DNA of 64,000 bases from Duganella sp. BJB480. GTDB lineage: Bacteria > Pseudomonadota > Gammaproteobacteria > Burkholderiales > Burkholderiaceae_D. The DNA lies in contig QVIN01000003.1 of assembly GCA_003416985.1 (NCBI GenBank), positions 620,001-684,000 on the forward strand, given 5' to 3'. The translations under genes and the position numbers were made by a program. The notes under the pieces were generated by a model. It ran no database searches, was not told the origin of the DNA, and worked only from the letters and a program-made list of their open reading frames with translations. Shown piece after piece: positions 36,085-44,800 of the stretch (position 1 is the stretch's first letter; every line of letters begins with the position of its first letter).

Positions 36085-39000
36085 ATGGCCTCACTCGCCA
36101 AGACCTCCCGTCCCGTCGCCCGCCTGATCGGCCGCCGCAACGCCGTGCAGACGGTGCTCGACTCCCCCGCCACGCTGACCTGGATCGCCGCGCCGGCCGG
36201 TTCCGGCAAGACCAGCCTGGGACTGGAGTTCTGCCAGGCCGCCGGCCCCACCGTGGCCTGGCTGCGGCTGGACGAAGCGGACATCGACCCGGCCAGCTTC
36301 CTGCTCTACTTCGAACAGGCCATCGTCAACGGCGGCGTGGCGCCGGACTGGCAACCGCCGCCGCTGCTGCGCGAACACCTGCCGGCGCTGCAAGGCTACC
36401 TGCGGCTGTACGCGCGCTCGCTGGGCGCGGCGCTGGCGCCGGCCAGCCGCATCGTCATGGACGACGCCCACCGCTGCCAGGACGCGCCCTTCTTCCGCCA
36501 GTTCCTCGAAACGCTGGCGACCGAGCTGCCGCCGGCCAGCAAGGTGGTGGTGCTGAGCCGCGCGCTGCCGCCGTCCGCCTGCGCGCGCCTGCTGGCGCAC
36601 GGCGACATGCATGAACTGGACAGCGCCGCGCTGGCCTTCAGCCGCGACGAAACCGAAGTGCTGCTCAATGTGCTGGGCGTCGGCCACGCCGACACCGTCG
36701 CCGACAGCGTCTACAACTTCACGCGCGGCTGGGCGGCCGGCATCGCGCTGGTGGCCTCGTGGCTCAAGCGCCGGCCCGGCGCCGCGCTGGCGGCCGAGGA
36801 CGTGCTGTCGGAGGCGATGGTGGGCTACCTGGCAGAGGAAGTGTTCAGCGCCTACAGCGACGAGGAACGCGCCACGCTGCTGGCCGTGTGCTGGCTGCCG
36901 AACTTCAGCGGCGCGTGGGCGGCCACGCTGTCCGGCGCGCCGCACGCGGCCGACATCGTGGCCCGCCTGGCCGCGCAGGGAGCGCTGATCTACGAATACC
37001 CCGGCCGCCAGTACGCGCTGCATCCGCTGTTCCAGGGCTTCCTGCGCAAATGGGCCGCCACCCGCATCGACGAGACGCAGCGCCACGCCTGGATCGCCGG
37101 CTGCGTCGACACCCTGCTGGCCGACGGCAACGGCGACGCCGCCATCAAGCTGGCACTGGAACACGGCATGCCCGAACGCGCGGCGGGCCTGATCGAATCG
37201 CGCGCCGAAGCGATGCTGGCCAGCGCGCGCCACACCACGCTGGCGCGCTGGATCGACGCCCTGCCCGAAGCGCATCGCGGCGCGTGGCACCACTACTGGC
37301 TGGGCCTCGCCGTGTTCATGAGCGACACCGCGCGCGCCCGTGCCGCGCTGCTCAAGGCGCTGAAGGCGTTCACGGAGCAGAACCGGCCGATGCACCGCTT
37401 CCTGGCGCTGAGCGCCATCATCAGCTCCTACTTCTTCGACGGCGCCGCCGAACAGCCGCTGCGCGCCTTCCTGCAGCAACACGTGGACCCGGCGCAGGAC
37501 TACGACCAGCTGCCCGATCCCGGCCTGAAAGCCCACCTGACGCACAGCATGTGGAGCGGCTTGTTCATGACCGATCCCGGCCACCAGGACATGGACCTGT
37601 GGGAGCGGCGCGCGCTCGAAGTGCTGCGCCAGCCGGCCGATCCCACGCTGAAGGTGCGGCTGGGCGCGATGCTGGGCCAGCACTACTACCAGTCCGGCCG
37701 CTACGCCGCCGTGCGCAAGGTGCGGGTGCTGCTGGACGCATTGCCGGAAGCCTCAGCGCTGCCGCCGTACGCGCGCTACCTGTCGCATCTGGTGCAACTG
37801 TACGATGCACTGGTGGCGATGGACCACGCCCGCTTCGACGCCACCTTCGCCGCCTGCCGCGCCAGTTCGGAAAGCAGCGGCATCCGCATCATGGACGCGC
37901 ACTACGTACTGCTGTACGCCGCCTCCTGCCTGCTGCGCGGAGAACTCGACAAGGCCGCCGCCGCCACCACCGAGATCGCCGAGCAAACGCCGGCGCAGCA
38001 CCACAACCTGGTGGCCCATCTGCAGCTGACGCAAACCTGGCTGGCCAGTTGCCGGGGCGACGGCCACGGGGCGCTGGAGCACGCGCGCCTGGCGCACGAA
38101 GCGGCGCTGCGCTTCGGCAGCATCCCGTATGAAGTCTACGCGCAGGCCGCCGGCTGCGTCGCCTGGACGCTGCTGGACCGCGAACGCTGCGCCGCCGAAA
38201 CGGCCGTGCTGCGCCGGCACGCCGCCGGCCACCGCTCGCCGCTGGCGGGCGCCTGGGCCGACCTGTTGGAAGCATGGCTGCTGGTCACCGGCGCCGACGG
38301 CAAGGCACAACCGCTGCAACAACTGCAACGCGCGCAACCGGCGCAGCTGCTGCTGGCGCAGGAAAAGCTGCGCCGCGCGCTGTACCACTTCGCGTCGCAG
38401 GGCAGCTACCTGACCTTCGCCACGCCGCACATCCTGCAGCCGCTGTGCGCGCACGCGCTGGCGGCCGGTCTCGTCCCCGACGCGGCCAACGCGCTGATAC
38501 GCGCCTGGCGCCTGGCGCCGCCGGAAGACGCCGGCGACCACTGGCCATGGCCGGTGCAGGTGCGCGTCTTCGGCGGCTTCGAGCTGCGCATCGACGGCGA
38601 GCCTCTGCGCTCGCAAGGCAAGTCCAAGCACCGCCAGCTCGACATCCTGAAACTGATCGCGGCCCACGCGCCGGCCGGCATCTCGCTGGACCGCGCCGCC
38701 GAACTGCTATGGCCGGACGCCGACGGCGACACCGCCCGCCACGCGCTGGAGACCACGCTGTCGCGCCTGCGGGCGACGGTGGGCGCCGGCAGCATCGTGC
38801 TGGAACAGGGAGCGCTGTCGCTGGCGCCGCAGCGCTGCTGGAGCGACACGGCGGCGCTGGAACGCCTGCTGGCGCGCCTGCAAACGCTGACGCAGGAATG
38901 CGGCGCCGCCGGCGATGCTGCGGCATCGCACGAAGCCGCGCTGCTGGCGGCATCCACGCAGGTGCTGTCGCTGCACCGGGGAGAATTGCTGCACGGGGAA

Positions 39001-39369
39001 AGCGCGCCGTGGCTGTTGGCGCGGCGCGAACTATGGCGCGGCAAGCTGGCGCGCGCGCTGGGCGAAGCAGGCCGCCAGCTTGCCCGTGCCGGCAACACGG
39101 CGGCCGCCGCGCAGTTGCTGGAGCGCGCGCTGGAGGCAGACCCGTACTGCAAGGCCCTGAGCACGGACCTGATGCGCCTCCACCTGGACGACGCCAGCTT
39201 CGAGGAAGGCTTGGCGGTCTACCGGCGCTACCAGCGCATGGCATTGAGCGCGCTGGGCGCACCGGTGGCGCCGGAAATCGAAGCGCTGGCGCAGCAGCTG
39301 ATGGCCTGCGCCGCGCAATCCAGCCCCGCCGTCTACGCGGGCAAGGCCGGATCGAAGCGAGCTACATGA
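36085..39369 (+). CDS. MalT-like STAND ATPase with C-terminal winged-helix and BTAD (SARP-type) domains
   Basis: 1094 residues from the ATG at 36085 (AAGGA upstream; a TTG at 36049 is less likely). Residues 31-43 give the MalT-like P-loop APAGSGKT, and VMDDAHRCQD near 130 is Walker B. A middle part of about 450 residues is helical, of TPR type. From about 823, VRVFGGFELRIDGEPL starts an OmpR-like winged helix with LLWPDADGDTARHALETTLSRLR, followed by a BTAD domain (about 915-1080; AYRRYQRM-like end VYRRYQRMALSALG). No LuxR HTH. Such ATP-dependent activators respond to ligands and often regulate adjacent genes; the large protein upstream is the obvious candidate target. The stop overlaps the convergent gene by 8 nt. 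Confidence 0.85.
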   Translation: MASLAKTSRPVARLIGRRNAVQTVLDSPATLTWIAAPAGSGKTSLGLEFCQAAGPTVAWLRLDEADIDPASFLLYFEQAIVNGGVAPDWQPPPLLREHLPALQGYLRLYARSLGAALAPASRIVMDDAHRCQDAPFFRQFLETLATELPPASKVVVLSRALPPSACARLLAHGDMHELDSAALAFSRDETEVLLNVLGVGHADTVADSVYNFTRGWAAGIALVASWLKRRPGAALAAEDVLSEAMVGYLAEEVFSAYSDEERATLLAVCWLPNFSGAWAATLSGAPHAADIVARLAAQGALIYEYPGRQYALHPLFQGFLRKWAATRIDETQRHAWIAGCVDTLLADGNGDAAIKLALEHGMPERAAGLIESRAEAMLASARHTTLARWIDALPEAHRGAWHHYWLGLAVFMSDTARARAALLKALKAFTEQNRPMHRFLALSAIISSYFFDGAAEQPLRAFLQQHVDPAQDYDQLPDPGLKAHLTHSMWSGLFMTDPGHQDMDLWERRALEVLRQPADPTLKVRLGAMLGQHYYQSGRYAAVRKVRVLLDALPEASALPPYARYLSHLVQLYDALVAMDHARFDATFAACRASSESSGIRIMDAHYVLLYAASCLLRGELDKAAAATTEIAEQTPAQHHNLVAHLQLTQTWLASCRGDGHGALEHARLAHEAALRFGSIPYEVYAQAAGCVAWTLLDRERCAAETAVLRRHAAGHRSPLAGAWADLLEAWLLVTGADGKAQPLQQLQRAQPAQLLLAQEKLRRALYHFASQGSYLTFATPHILQPLCAHALAAGLVPDAANALIRAWRLAPPEDAGDHWPWPVQVRVFGGFELRIDGEPLRSQGKSKHRQLDILKLIAAHAPAGISLDRAAELLWPDADGDTARHALETTLSRLRATVGAGSIVLEQGALSLAPQRCWSDTAALERLLARLQTLTQECGAAGDAAASHEAALLAASTQVLSLHRGELLHGESAPWLLARRELWRGKLARALGEAGRQLARAGNTAAAAQLLERALEADPYCKALSTDLMRLHLDDASFEEGLAVYRRYQRMALSALGAPVAPEIEALAQQLMACAAQSSPAVYAGKAGSKRAT

Positions 39370-39682
39370 TGTACTTCAGATGCTCGGCCGGGATGCCCAT
39401 GGCCTTGGCCAGTTCCGGATTGGCGCGTATCTGCTGATCCACGCCCTCCATCGCCGGCACCTGATGCACATCCAGCCGCTCGGCGCGCGCCTCCGCCGCG
39501 CCGCCCTCGGTGCGGCGGCCGACTTTCTGCATGTCCGGCGCCAGGCGCAGCACCACGCCGCCGCGTTCACGGGTGGCGTTGAGCAGCGTGCCATTTTGGT
39601 CGGTATGCACATTCAGCCCGATGTAGCCGGCGTCACGCAGCAGCGCGCTGATGTCGTTGACCAGTTTTTGATCCTTATCCAT
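39362..39682 (-). CDS. hypothetical protein
   Basis: 106 residues. The ATG at 39682 is preferred because AAGGA lies 8 nt upstream; the ATG at 39688 is too close to it. The sequence has an N-terminal helix (KLVNDISALLRDAGY), a strand LNVHTDQNG, a strand GGVVLRLAP and a helical C-terminus. No signal peptide and no recognised family. It follows the 39696 gene by 13 nt, so they form a two-gene unit, and it runs into the 3' end of the BTAD regulator gene. Confidence 0.65.
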   Translation of the reverse strand: MDKDQKLVNDISALLRDAGYIGLNVHTDQNGTLLNATRERGGVVLRLAPDMQKVGRRTEGGAAEARAERLDVHQVPAMEGVDQQIRANPELAKAMGIPAEHLKYIM

Positions 39683-39695
39683 TTTCATTTTCCTT

Positions 39696-40385
39696 TTAAG
39701 CTAAGAGCAAGCCGAGCGACGCATCGCTGCTGGCGTTTTGTACGAAGGCGCCGGCGGTTTTTTTACCGTCGCCAGGCAAGAAGTAAATATTGGAGAACTT
39801 GACGCTGGCGATAGCCGACGTCAATTGGGGCAACAGCGCCTGGACTTCCTTGCGCACGGCCGGCAGCGCGGCCTTCAGCGCATTGGAAGCGGGGCCGGCG
39901 CAGAATGGCGCGCCGCCCTCGAACGAGAACCAGGTGCCGTCGACCGTCACATGCAGGTGCTTCTGGCTGTCGAGGAACACGAACAGGAACACCGAGATGG
40001 TGCCGTCGATATCGCTGCAATACCAAGGCGTCTCAATATGGAAATCGAAATTGACCTTGGCTAGCATGTCGAAAGGTTTGTGCGCGGCCGGCGACTGGCT
40101 AAAGTAAGGGACGCTGATCCACGGCGTGCCCTGCACGCGCAGGCCGCTGGTGAGCGAGGCGCCCGCTGCGATTAGCTGCTTGGCGACCATGCCGACGTTG
40201 GCGTTGGTGTTAATCACCTTGCCGAGATCGACCAGGTTTTCGCCGTTGGGACGATGGACCACCAGGATGCCGCTGCCCGGAGGCGATTCGGTGAATGGTT
40301 GATCCGCTGCGCTGACGGCGTTCTGGCCAACGAACACGCCGTTGAAGAACCCTTGTATGAATGAATATGTGGTGGTGACTGACAT
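39696..40385 (-). CDS. hypothetical protein, unknown family
   Basis: 229 residues; AGGA precedes the ATG at 40385. No signal peptide. The visible features are a polar first 60 residues, then a beta-rich middle with aromatic-rich strands (WISVPYFSQ, FDFHIETPWYCSDIDGTISVFLFVFLD, HVTVDGTWFSFEGG) and a helical segment near 165-195. I do not recognise the family. The protein resembles small cytosolic beta-sandwich folds only in general character. Confidence 0.7.
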   Translation of the reverse strand: MSVTTTYSFIQGFFNGVFVGQNAVSAADQPFTESPPGSGILVVHRPNGENLVDLGKVINTNANVGMVAKQLIAAGASLTSGLRVQGTPWISVPYFSQSPAAHKPFDMLAKVNFDFHIETPWYCSDIDGTISVFLFVFLDSQKHLHVTVDGTWFSFEGGAPFCAGPASNALKAALPAVRKEVQALLPQLTSAIASVKFSNIYFLPGDGKKTAGAFVQNASSDASLGLLLA

Positions 40386-40555
40386 GATGCTTTCTTCCTG
40401 TAGATAAAAGCGTCATCGATGGAATATCGACAACCGCAGGGAGAAAGTTAATCTTGTCGGACCCACAAATGACTTGCAAATGCCCGGGCAAACTCGCGCC
40501 GCCGCGCGTGCAAGCGGAGGTAGACTACATCCTCGACTAACCAAGGAGAGTGAAG

Positions 40556-41032
40556 ATGAACAAAAACACGATCTGCCTGTGGTACGACCATGACGCGGAA
40601 GAAGCCGCGCACTTCTACGCCCGCACCTTCCCCGACAGCGCGGTCGGCAAGGTGCACCGGGCGCCGTCCGATTTCCCCGGCGGGAAAGCGGATAGCGTAT
40701 TGACAGTCGAGTTCACGGTCTGCGGCATCCCGTGCATCGGCCTCAATGGCGGCAAGGCCTTCAAGCACAGCGAGGCGTTCTCGTTCCAGATCGCCACCGA
40801 CGACCAGGCCGAGACCGACCGCTATTGGAACGCCATCATCGACAACGGCGGCGCCGCGAGCGCCTGCGGCTGGTGCAAGGACAAATGGGGCCTGTCGTGG
40901 CAGATCACGCCGCGCGTGCTGACCGACGCCATGGCCCAGGGCGGCGACGTCGCCCAGCGCGCGTTCGCGGCCATGATGAAGATGGGGAAGATCGACGTCG
41001 CCGCGATCGAAGCCGCCGTGCGCGCCGCCTAA
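40556..41032 (+). CDS. VOC-superfamily protein (PhnB/3-dmu-9_3-mt type)
   Basis: 158 residues; GGAGAG sits 5 nt before the ATG at 40556. The PhnB-like glyoxalase fold is recognisable from ICLWYDHDAEEAAHFYARTFPDS, PGGKADSVLTVEF, CIGLNGG and CGWCKDKWGLSWQITP. Members are often annotated as 3-demethylubiquinone-9 3-methyltransferase, but true enzymatic function is unproven. It ends 4 nt inside the convergent binding-protein-like gene. Confidence 0.88.
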   Translation: MNKNTICLWYDHDAEEAAHFYARTFPDSAVGKVHRAPSDFPGGKADSVLTVEFTVCGIPCIGLNGGKAFKHSEAFSFQIATDDQAETDRYWNAIIDNGGAASACGWCKDKWGLSWQITPRVLTDAMAQGGDVAQRAFAAMMKMGKIDVAAIEAAVRAA

Positions 41033-41799
41033 CGCGTCCCGTGGGTCAAGCCGTACGCCCTCAGAACGGCAAGCCAGGCTGGATCGCTGCCCATCCTGGC
41101 CACGACGTCCTCGATGTCGTCGCGTTCCCTGGTCATCCCTTGCTGGAACATCAGGTGGCGGGCGTAGCTGCCCAGGTTCTGTTTTGAGACATGAATTTTC
41201 CCGGCGATGCCAGCATCCTTCTCGACCAGATAGCGGACGGACGAATCGGCAAGCGTGATCACGTCGAGACGCTGCATCAACAGCATGCTCAGTAACGCGC
41301 CTTCGTTGTTGTTGCGGTGTGCGTGGATACGCCCGCTGTCCATGTCTTCCGCCAGCGCCGGGTAGGTATGGCCCAGCATCGCGCCGAAGCGGATGCCTCG
41401 CAGCGAACCGGGACCGTCATATTCGAACGGTTCCGAGGCGCGCGACAGCAGGTCCTGCCGGTCGTCGAACAAGGCCGAGGTCCAGAGGTATTTGCCGCCG
41501 GCCGGTCCACCAAAAATAACCGAGGGCGCAAACAAGACCATGCCCCTGGCGCCGGTATCGAGCATGGAACCCAGGCGGGCGCGCGGCACGAACATCAGGT
41601 GGACTTCATATTTGCCAGCCAGTTTCTGGTTCAGGTAGGCCACCAGGTCCCGATCCAATCCGGCACTGGACCGGGCATCCGTCAGGAACGGCGGCGCCGC
41701 GTAATAGGTCCAGGCGGTGAGCACCTCGGCCGCCTGCGCACACGCCAGATCGCGACAGCAGCCCATGAGTATCAGTATGGATGCCAGTACGATCTTCAT
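41029..41799 (-). CDS. periplasmic solute-binding-like protein (SBP_bac_3 type)
   Basis: 256 residues with a signal peptide (about residues 1-22, MKIVLASILILMGCCRDLACAQA). The mature part, from LTAWTYYAAPPFLTD through GLDRDLVAYLNQKL to a C-terminal lobe with RLDVITLADSSVRYLV, fits a family 3 extracellular solute-binding fold. It starts 8 nt after chpA, in the same orientation, with no transporter permease nearby. It is likely the last gene of the pil-chp operon and may serve as an accessory sensor rather than a transporter part. Confidence 0.75.
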   Translation of the reverse strand: MKIVLASILILMGCCRDLACAQAAEVLTAWTYYAAPPFLTDARSSAGLDRDLVAYLNQKLAGKYEVHLMFVPRARLGSMLDTGARGMVLFAPSVIFGGPAGGKYLWTSALFDDRQDLLSRASEPFEYDGPGSLRGIRFGAMLGHTYPALAEDMDSGRIHAHRNNNEGALLSMLLMQRLDVITLADSSVRYLVEKDAGIAGKIHVSKQNLGSYARHLMFQQGMTRERDDIEDVVARMGSDPAWLAVLRAYGLTHGTR

Positions 41800-41807
41800 G
41801 CGCGGGC

Positions 41808-44800
41808 TTACGGTTTCAAGAGACCGGCTATCGCATCCAGCAGCAGCGGTTCCTGGAAGGGTTTGCCGAAGTAGGCGTTCACCCCCAGTTGCAGGGCGTA
41901 GTTGCGGTGCTTGTCCGCGCTGCGCGACGTGATCATGATGATGGGGATGTCCTTGGTGCGCTCGTCGCCGCGCACGTTGCGCGTCAGGTCGAAGCCGTCC
42001 ATGCGCGGCATCTCGATATCGACCAGCATCAGGTCAGGCCTGGCCCCTTGCAGCTGCTCCAGCGCGTCGACGCCGTCCTTGGCCAGCGCGACGTTGTAGC
42101 CTTCGCGCTCCAGCAGCCGCTGGGTCACGCGGCGCACGGTCAGTGAATCGTCGACCACCATGATGGAGCGCCCTTGCCGCGGCGCCGCCCCCTCGCCCGC
42201 CGCCCGCGCATGGTGCTGCTGCATCTCGGGATGGTGCGCAAGGTGCTGCGCCAGTGCGACCGGATTCAGGATCAGGACAATGTCGCCCGAACCAAGCACC
42301 GTGGCGCCGGCGATGCCGACCATGCGCGCCAGCTGCGGGCCGATATTCTTGATGACGACCTCGCGATTGCCCAGCACCTCGTCGACGCGCACCGCCAGCC
42401 GCTCGTTGCCGTTCTTGAGCATCATCACCGGCGCGGATCGCTGCGCCGGCGGTTGCGCCGCGCCGTCGCCCAGCAAGGCGGGCAGGTAGTGCAGCGCGGC
42501 GTGCTGGCCGTGCACCGGCACGTAGCCGTTGTGGTGCGCCTCGGTCAGCGCGGCGTCCTTCATCTGCAGCACCTGCTCGACCAGGATGGCCGGCAGCGCG
42601 TAGGTCTTGCCGCCGGCAGCCAGCAGCACCACCTGCGTGACGGCCAGCGTGAGCGGCAGGTGGATGGTGAAGCGCGTGCCTTTGCCAGGTTCGGAGAAGG
42701 TGTCGACGCGGCCGCCCAGCGCCTGCGCCTCGGACTGCACCACGTCCATGCCGACGCCGCGCCCGGACAATTCGGTCAGCGCTTCGGCGGTGGAGAAGCC
42801 GGGTTCGAAAATCAGGTCGGCGATCTGGACGTCGGTGACTTCCTCGTCTTCCCGCAGCAGGCCGTTGCTGATCGCCTTGGCGCGGATGCGCTCCAGATCG
42901 AGGCCGCCGCCGTCGTCGGTGAATTCGATGACGACTTCATTGCCCTGCTGCGTGACCTGCACCAGCAGCTCGCCGGTTTCGTTCTTGCCCGCTGCGCTGC
43001 GGGCGGCGCGGCTCTCCACGCCGTGGGCGATGGCGTTGCGCAGCAGGTGTTCGAACGGCGCGGCCATGCGTTCCAGCACGCTGCGGTCGATTTCCACCGC
43101 GCTGCCGCGTATGTCCAGGTTGACGCGTTTGTCGACTTCCTTGGCGCTCTGCCGGGCGACGCGGAACAAGCGTTCGGAGATGCTGGCGAAGGGCACCATC
43201 CGCACGCGCATCAGGTCGCGCTGCAGGTCGCGCGTGAGGCGCGCTTGCAGCACCAGGTCGTCGCCGGCGTTGTCGACGCTGCGGGTCAGGCTTTCATGGA
43301 AGGAGGCGACATCGTTGACGCTTTCCGCCATCATACGGGTCAGCTCCTGCAGGCGCGTGAAGCGGTCGAATTCGAGCGGGTCGAATTCGCGGTCGCTGGA
43401 GATCGACATGCGGGAGGCGATCTGCGATTCGGCCTGCATCTCGACTTCGCGCAGCTGGCGGCGCAGGCGGGTGAGGTTTTCGGAGAAGTCGAACAGCGAG
43501 GCGCGCAGGGTTTCGACTTCGTTCTCCAGCTTGGAGCGGGAAATCGATACTTCACCGGCCTGGTTCACCAGGCGGTCCAGGATGTCGGCGCGGACGCGGA
43601 CCAGCGGCGATTTGGCGCTCGATTGCAGTTCGTCGGCGGGGGCCTGTGCGGCTGGCGCGGGCGCTGTGGCGGCGGGTGCTTCGGCGCTGTCCACGGCGTC
43701 CGCCGTGATGCCGTCGGTGCCGGCGATGGCCGGCTGGCCGGCCTCCAGGCTGGTGACATCGGCGGCCAGGCCGGCGGCTTGATGCAATGCGTCCGGATGC
43801 TGGAGCTGTTCGAACAGCAGCAGCGCGTGGTCGTAGTGGGCCAGCAGTTCGTCGAACGCTTGCGGCGTGGCGGAACCGGCGTGCACCATGTTTTCAATGT
43901 GCGTTTCGATTTCGTGGGCGTGTTGGCCCAGTCGCATCGCGCCGGCCATGCGGGCGCTGCCCTTCACGGTGTGCAGGAGGCGCAGCAGGCTTTGGGCTTG
44001 CGCGGTGTCGGCGGGATTGTGGTGCCAGGTGCGCAATGCCTCGCCCACCTGCGGCAGCAAATCCGCGCCCTCTTCCAGGAAGACCGGCAGCAGGTCGGCG
44101 TCCAATTCGTCGTGGAAGATCGCTGGTGCGGCGGTCAGGATTTCCGGCTCGGCCGGCGGGAGTTCGATAACTTCGGCCTCCAGCAAAGCGTCGTCGCCAG
44201 GGATGAGTTCCGGCTCCGACGCAAGGGCCAGCGGCTCGGGCTCGGGCTCCGTCTCGGGCGCGGAGGCTACAACTTCGGCCTCGGATTCTGGCTCGGGTGC
44301 GAGCGCGGGGGCTGCTGGCTCGGGTTCTGGCTCTGGCGCGGGGGCTGCCGGCTCGGGCGCCAGCTCCAGCACGGGCGCTGGCGGTGCGGGTTCGGGTTCC
44401 GGCTCTGCGATTTTGAGCGGCGGTTCGGCGAAGGCATCGTCGAACGCGGCGTTGAACAGATCGTCGATGCTGTCGTCCGCGCGCGCCTCGGTCTTTTTCG
44501 GCGCCGCTTCGCGCACGGGCGCATCGGATTCCGGCACGCTGCCGCTGAGCGCTTCGAACGCCTCGCGGAACAACTTCTCCATCGCCGACTCCACCGGCGC
44601 GGATGTGATGTCGTGCATCGTCTCCGCGACCAGATCGTCCAGCCGCGCCTCGATATCGTTGCTGGCCGCTGGCGGCGTGGCTTGCAGCTCGGAGCGCAGG
44701 TCGTGCAGCGCGGTGATCAGCTCCGGCTGCGCCGCCGGCATGTCGCCGGCCGCAAAACTCTGCAGCATCTGACGGATGCGCTCCATCGTAAAGTCCAGCA

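Noticed and set aside
32732..36094. An 1120-codon open frame antisense to the large protein
   Set aside because: Shadow composition (Arg/His/Gly/Val-rich), no motif, and the + strand gene has a good ribosome-binding site and recognisable domains.
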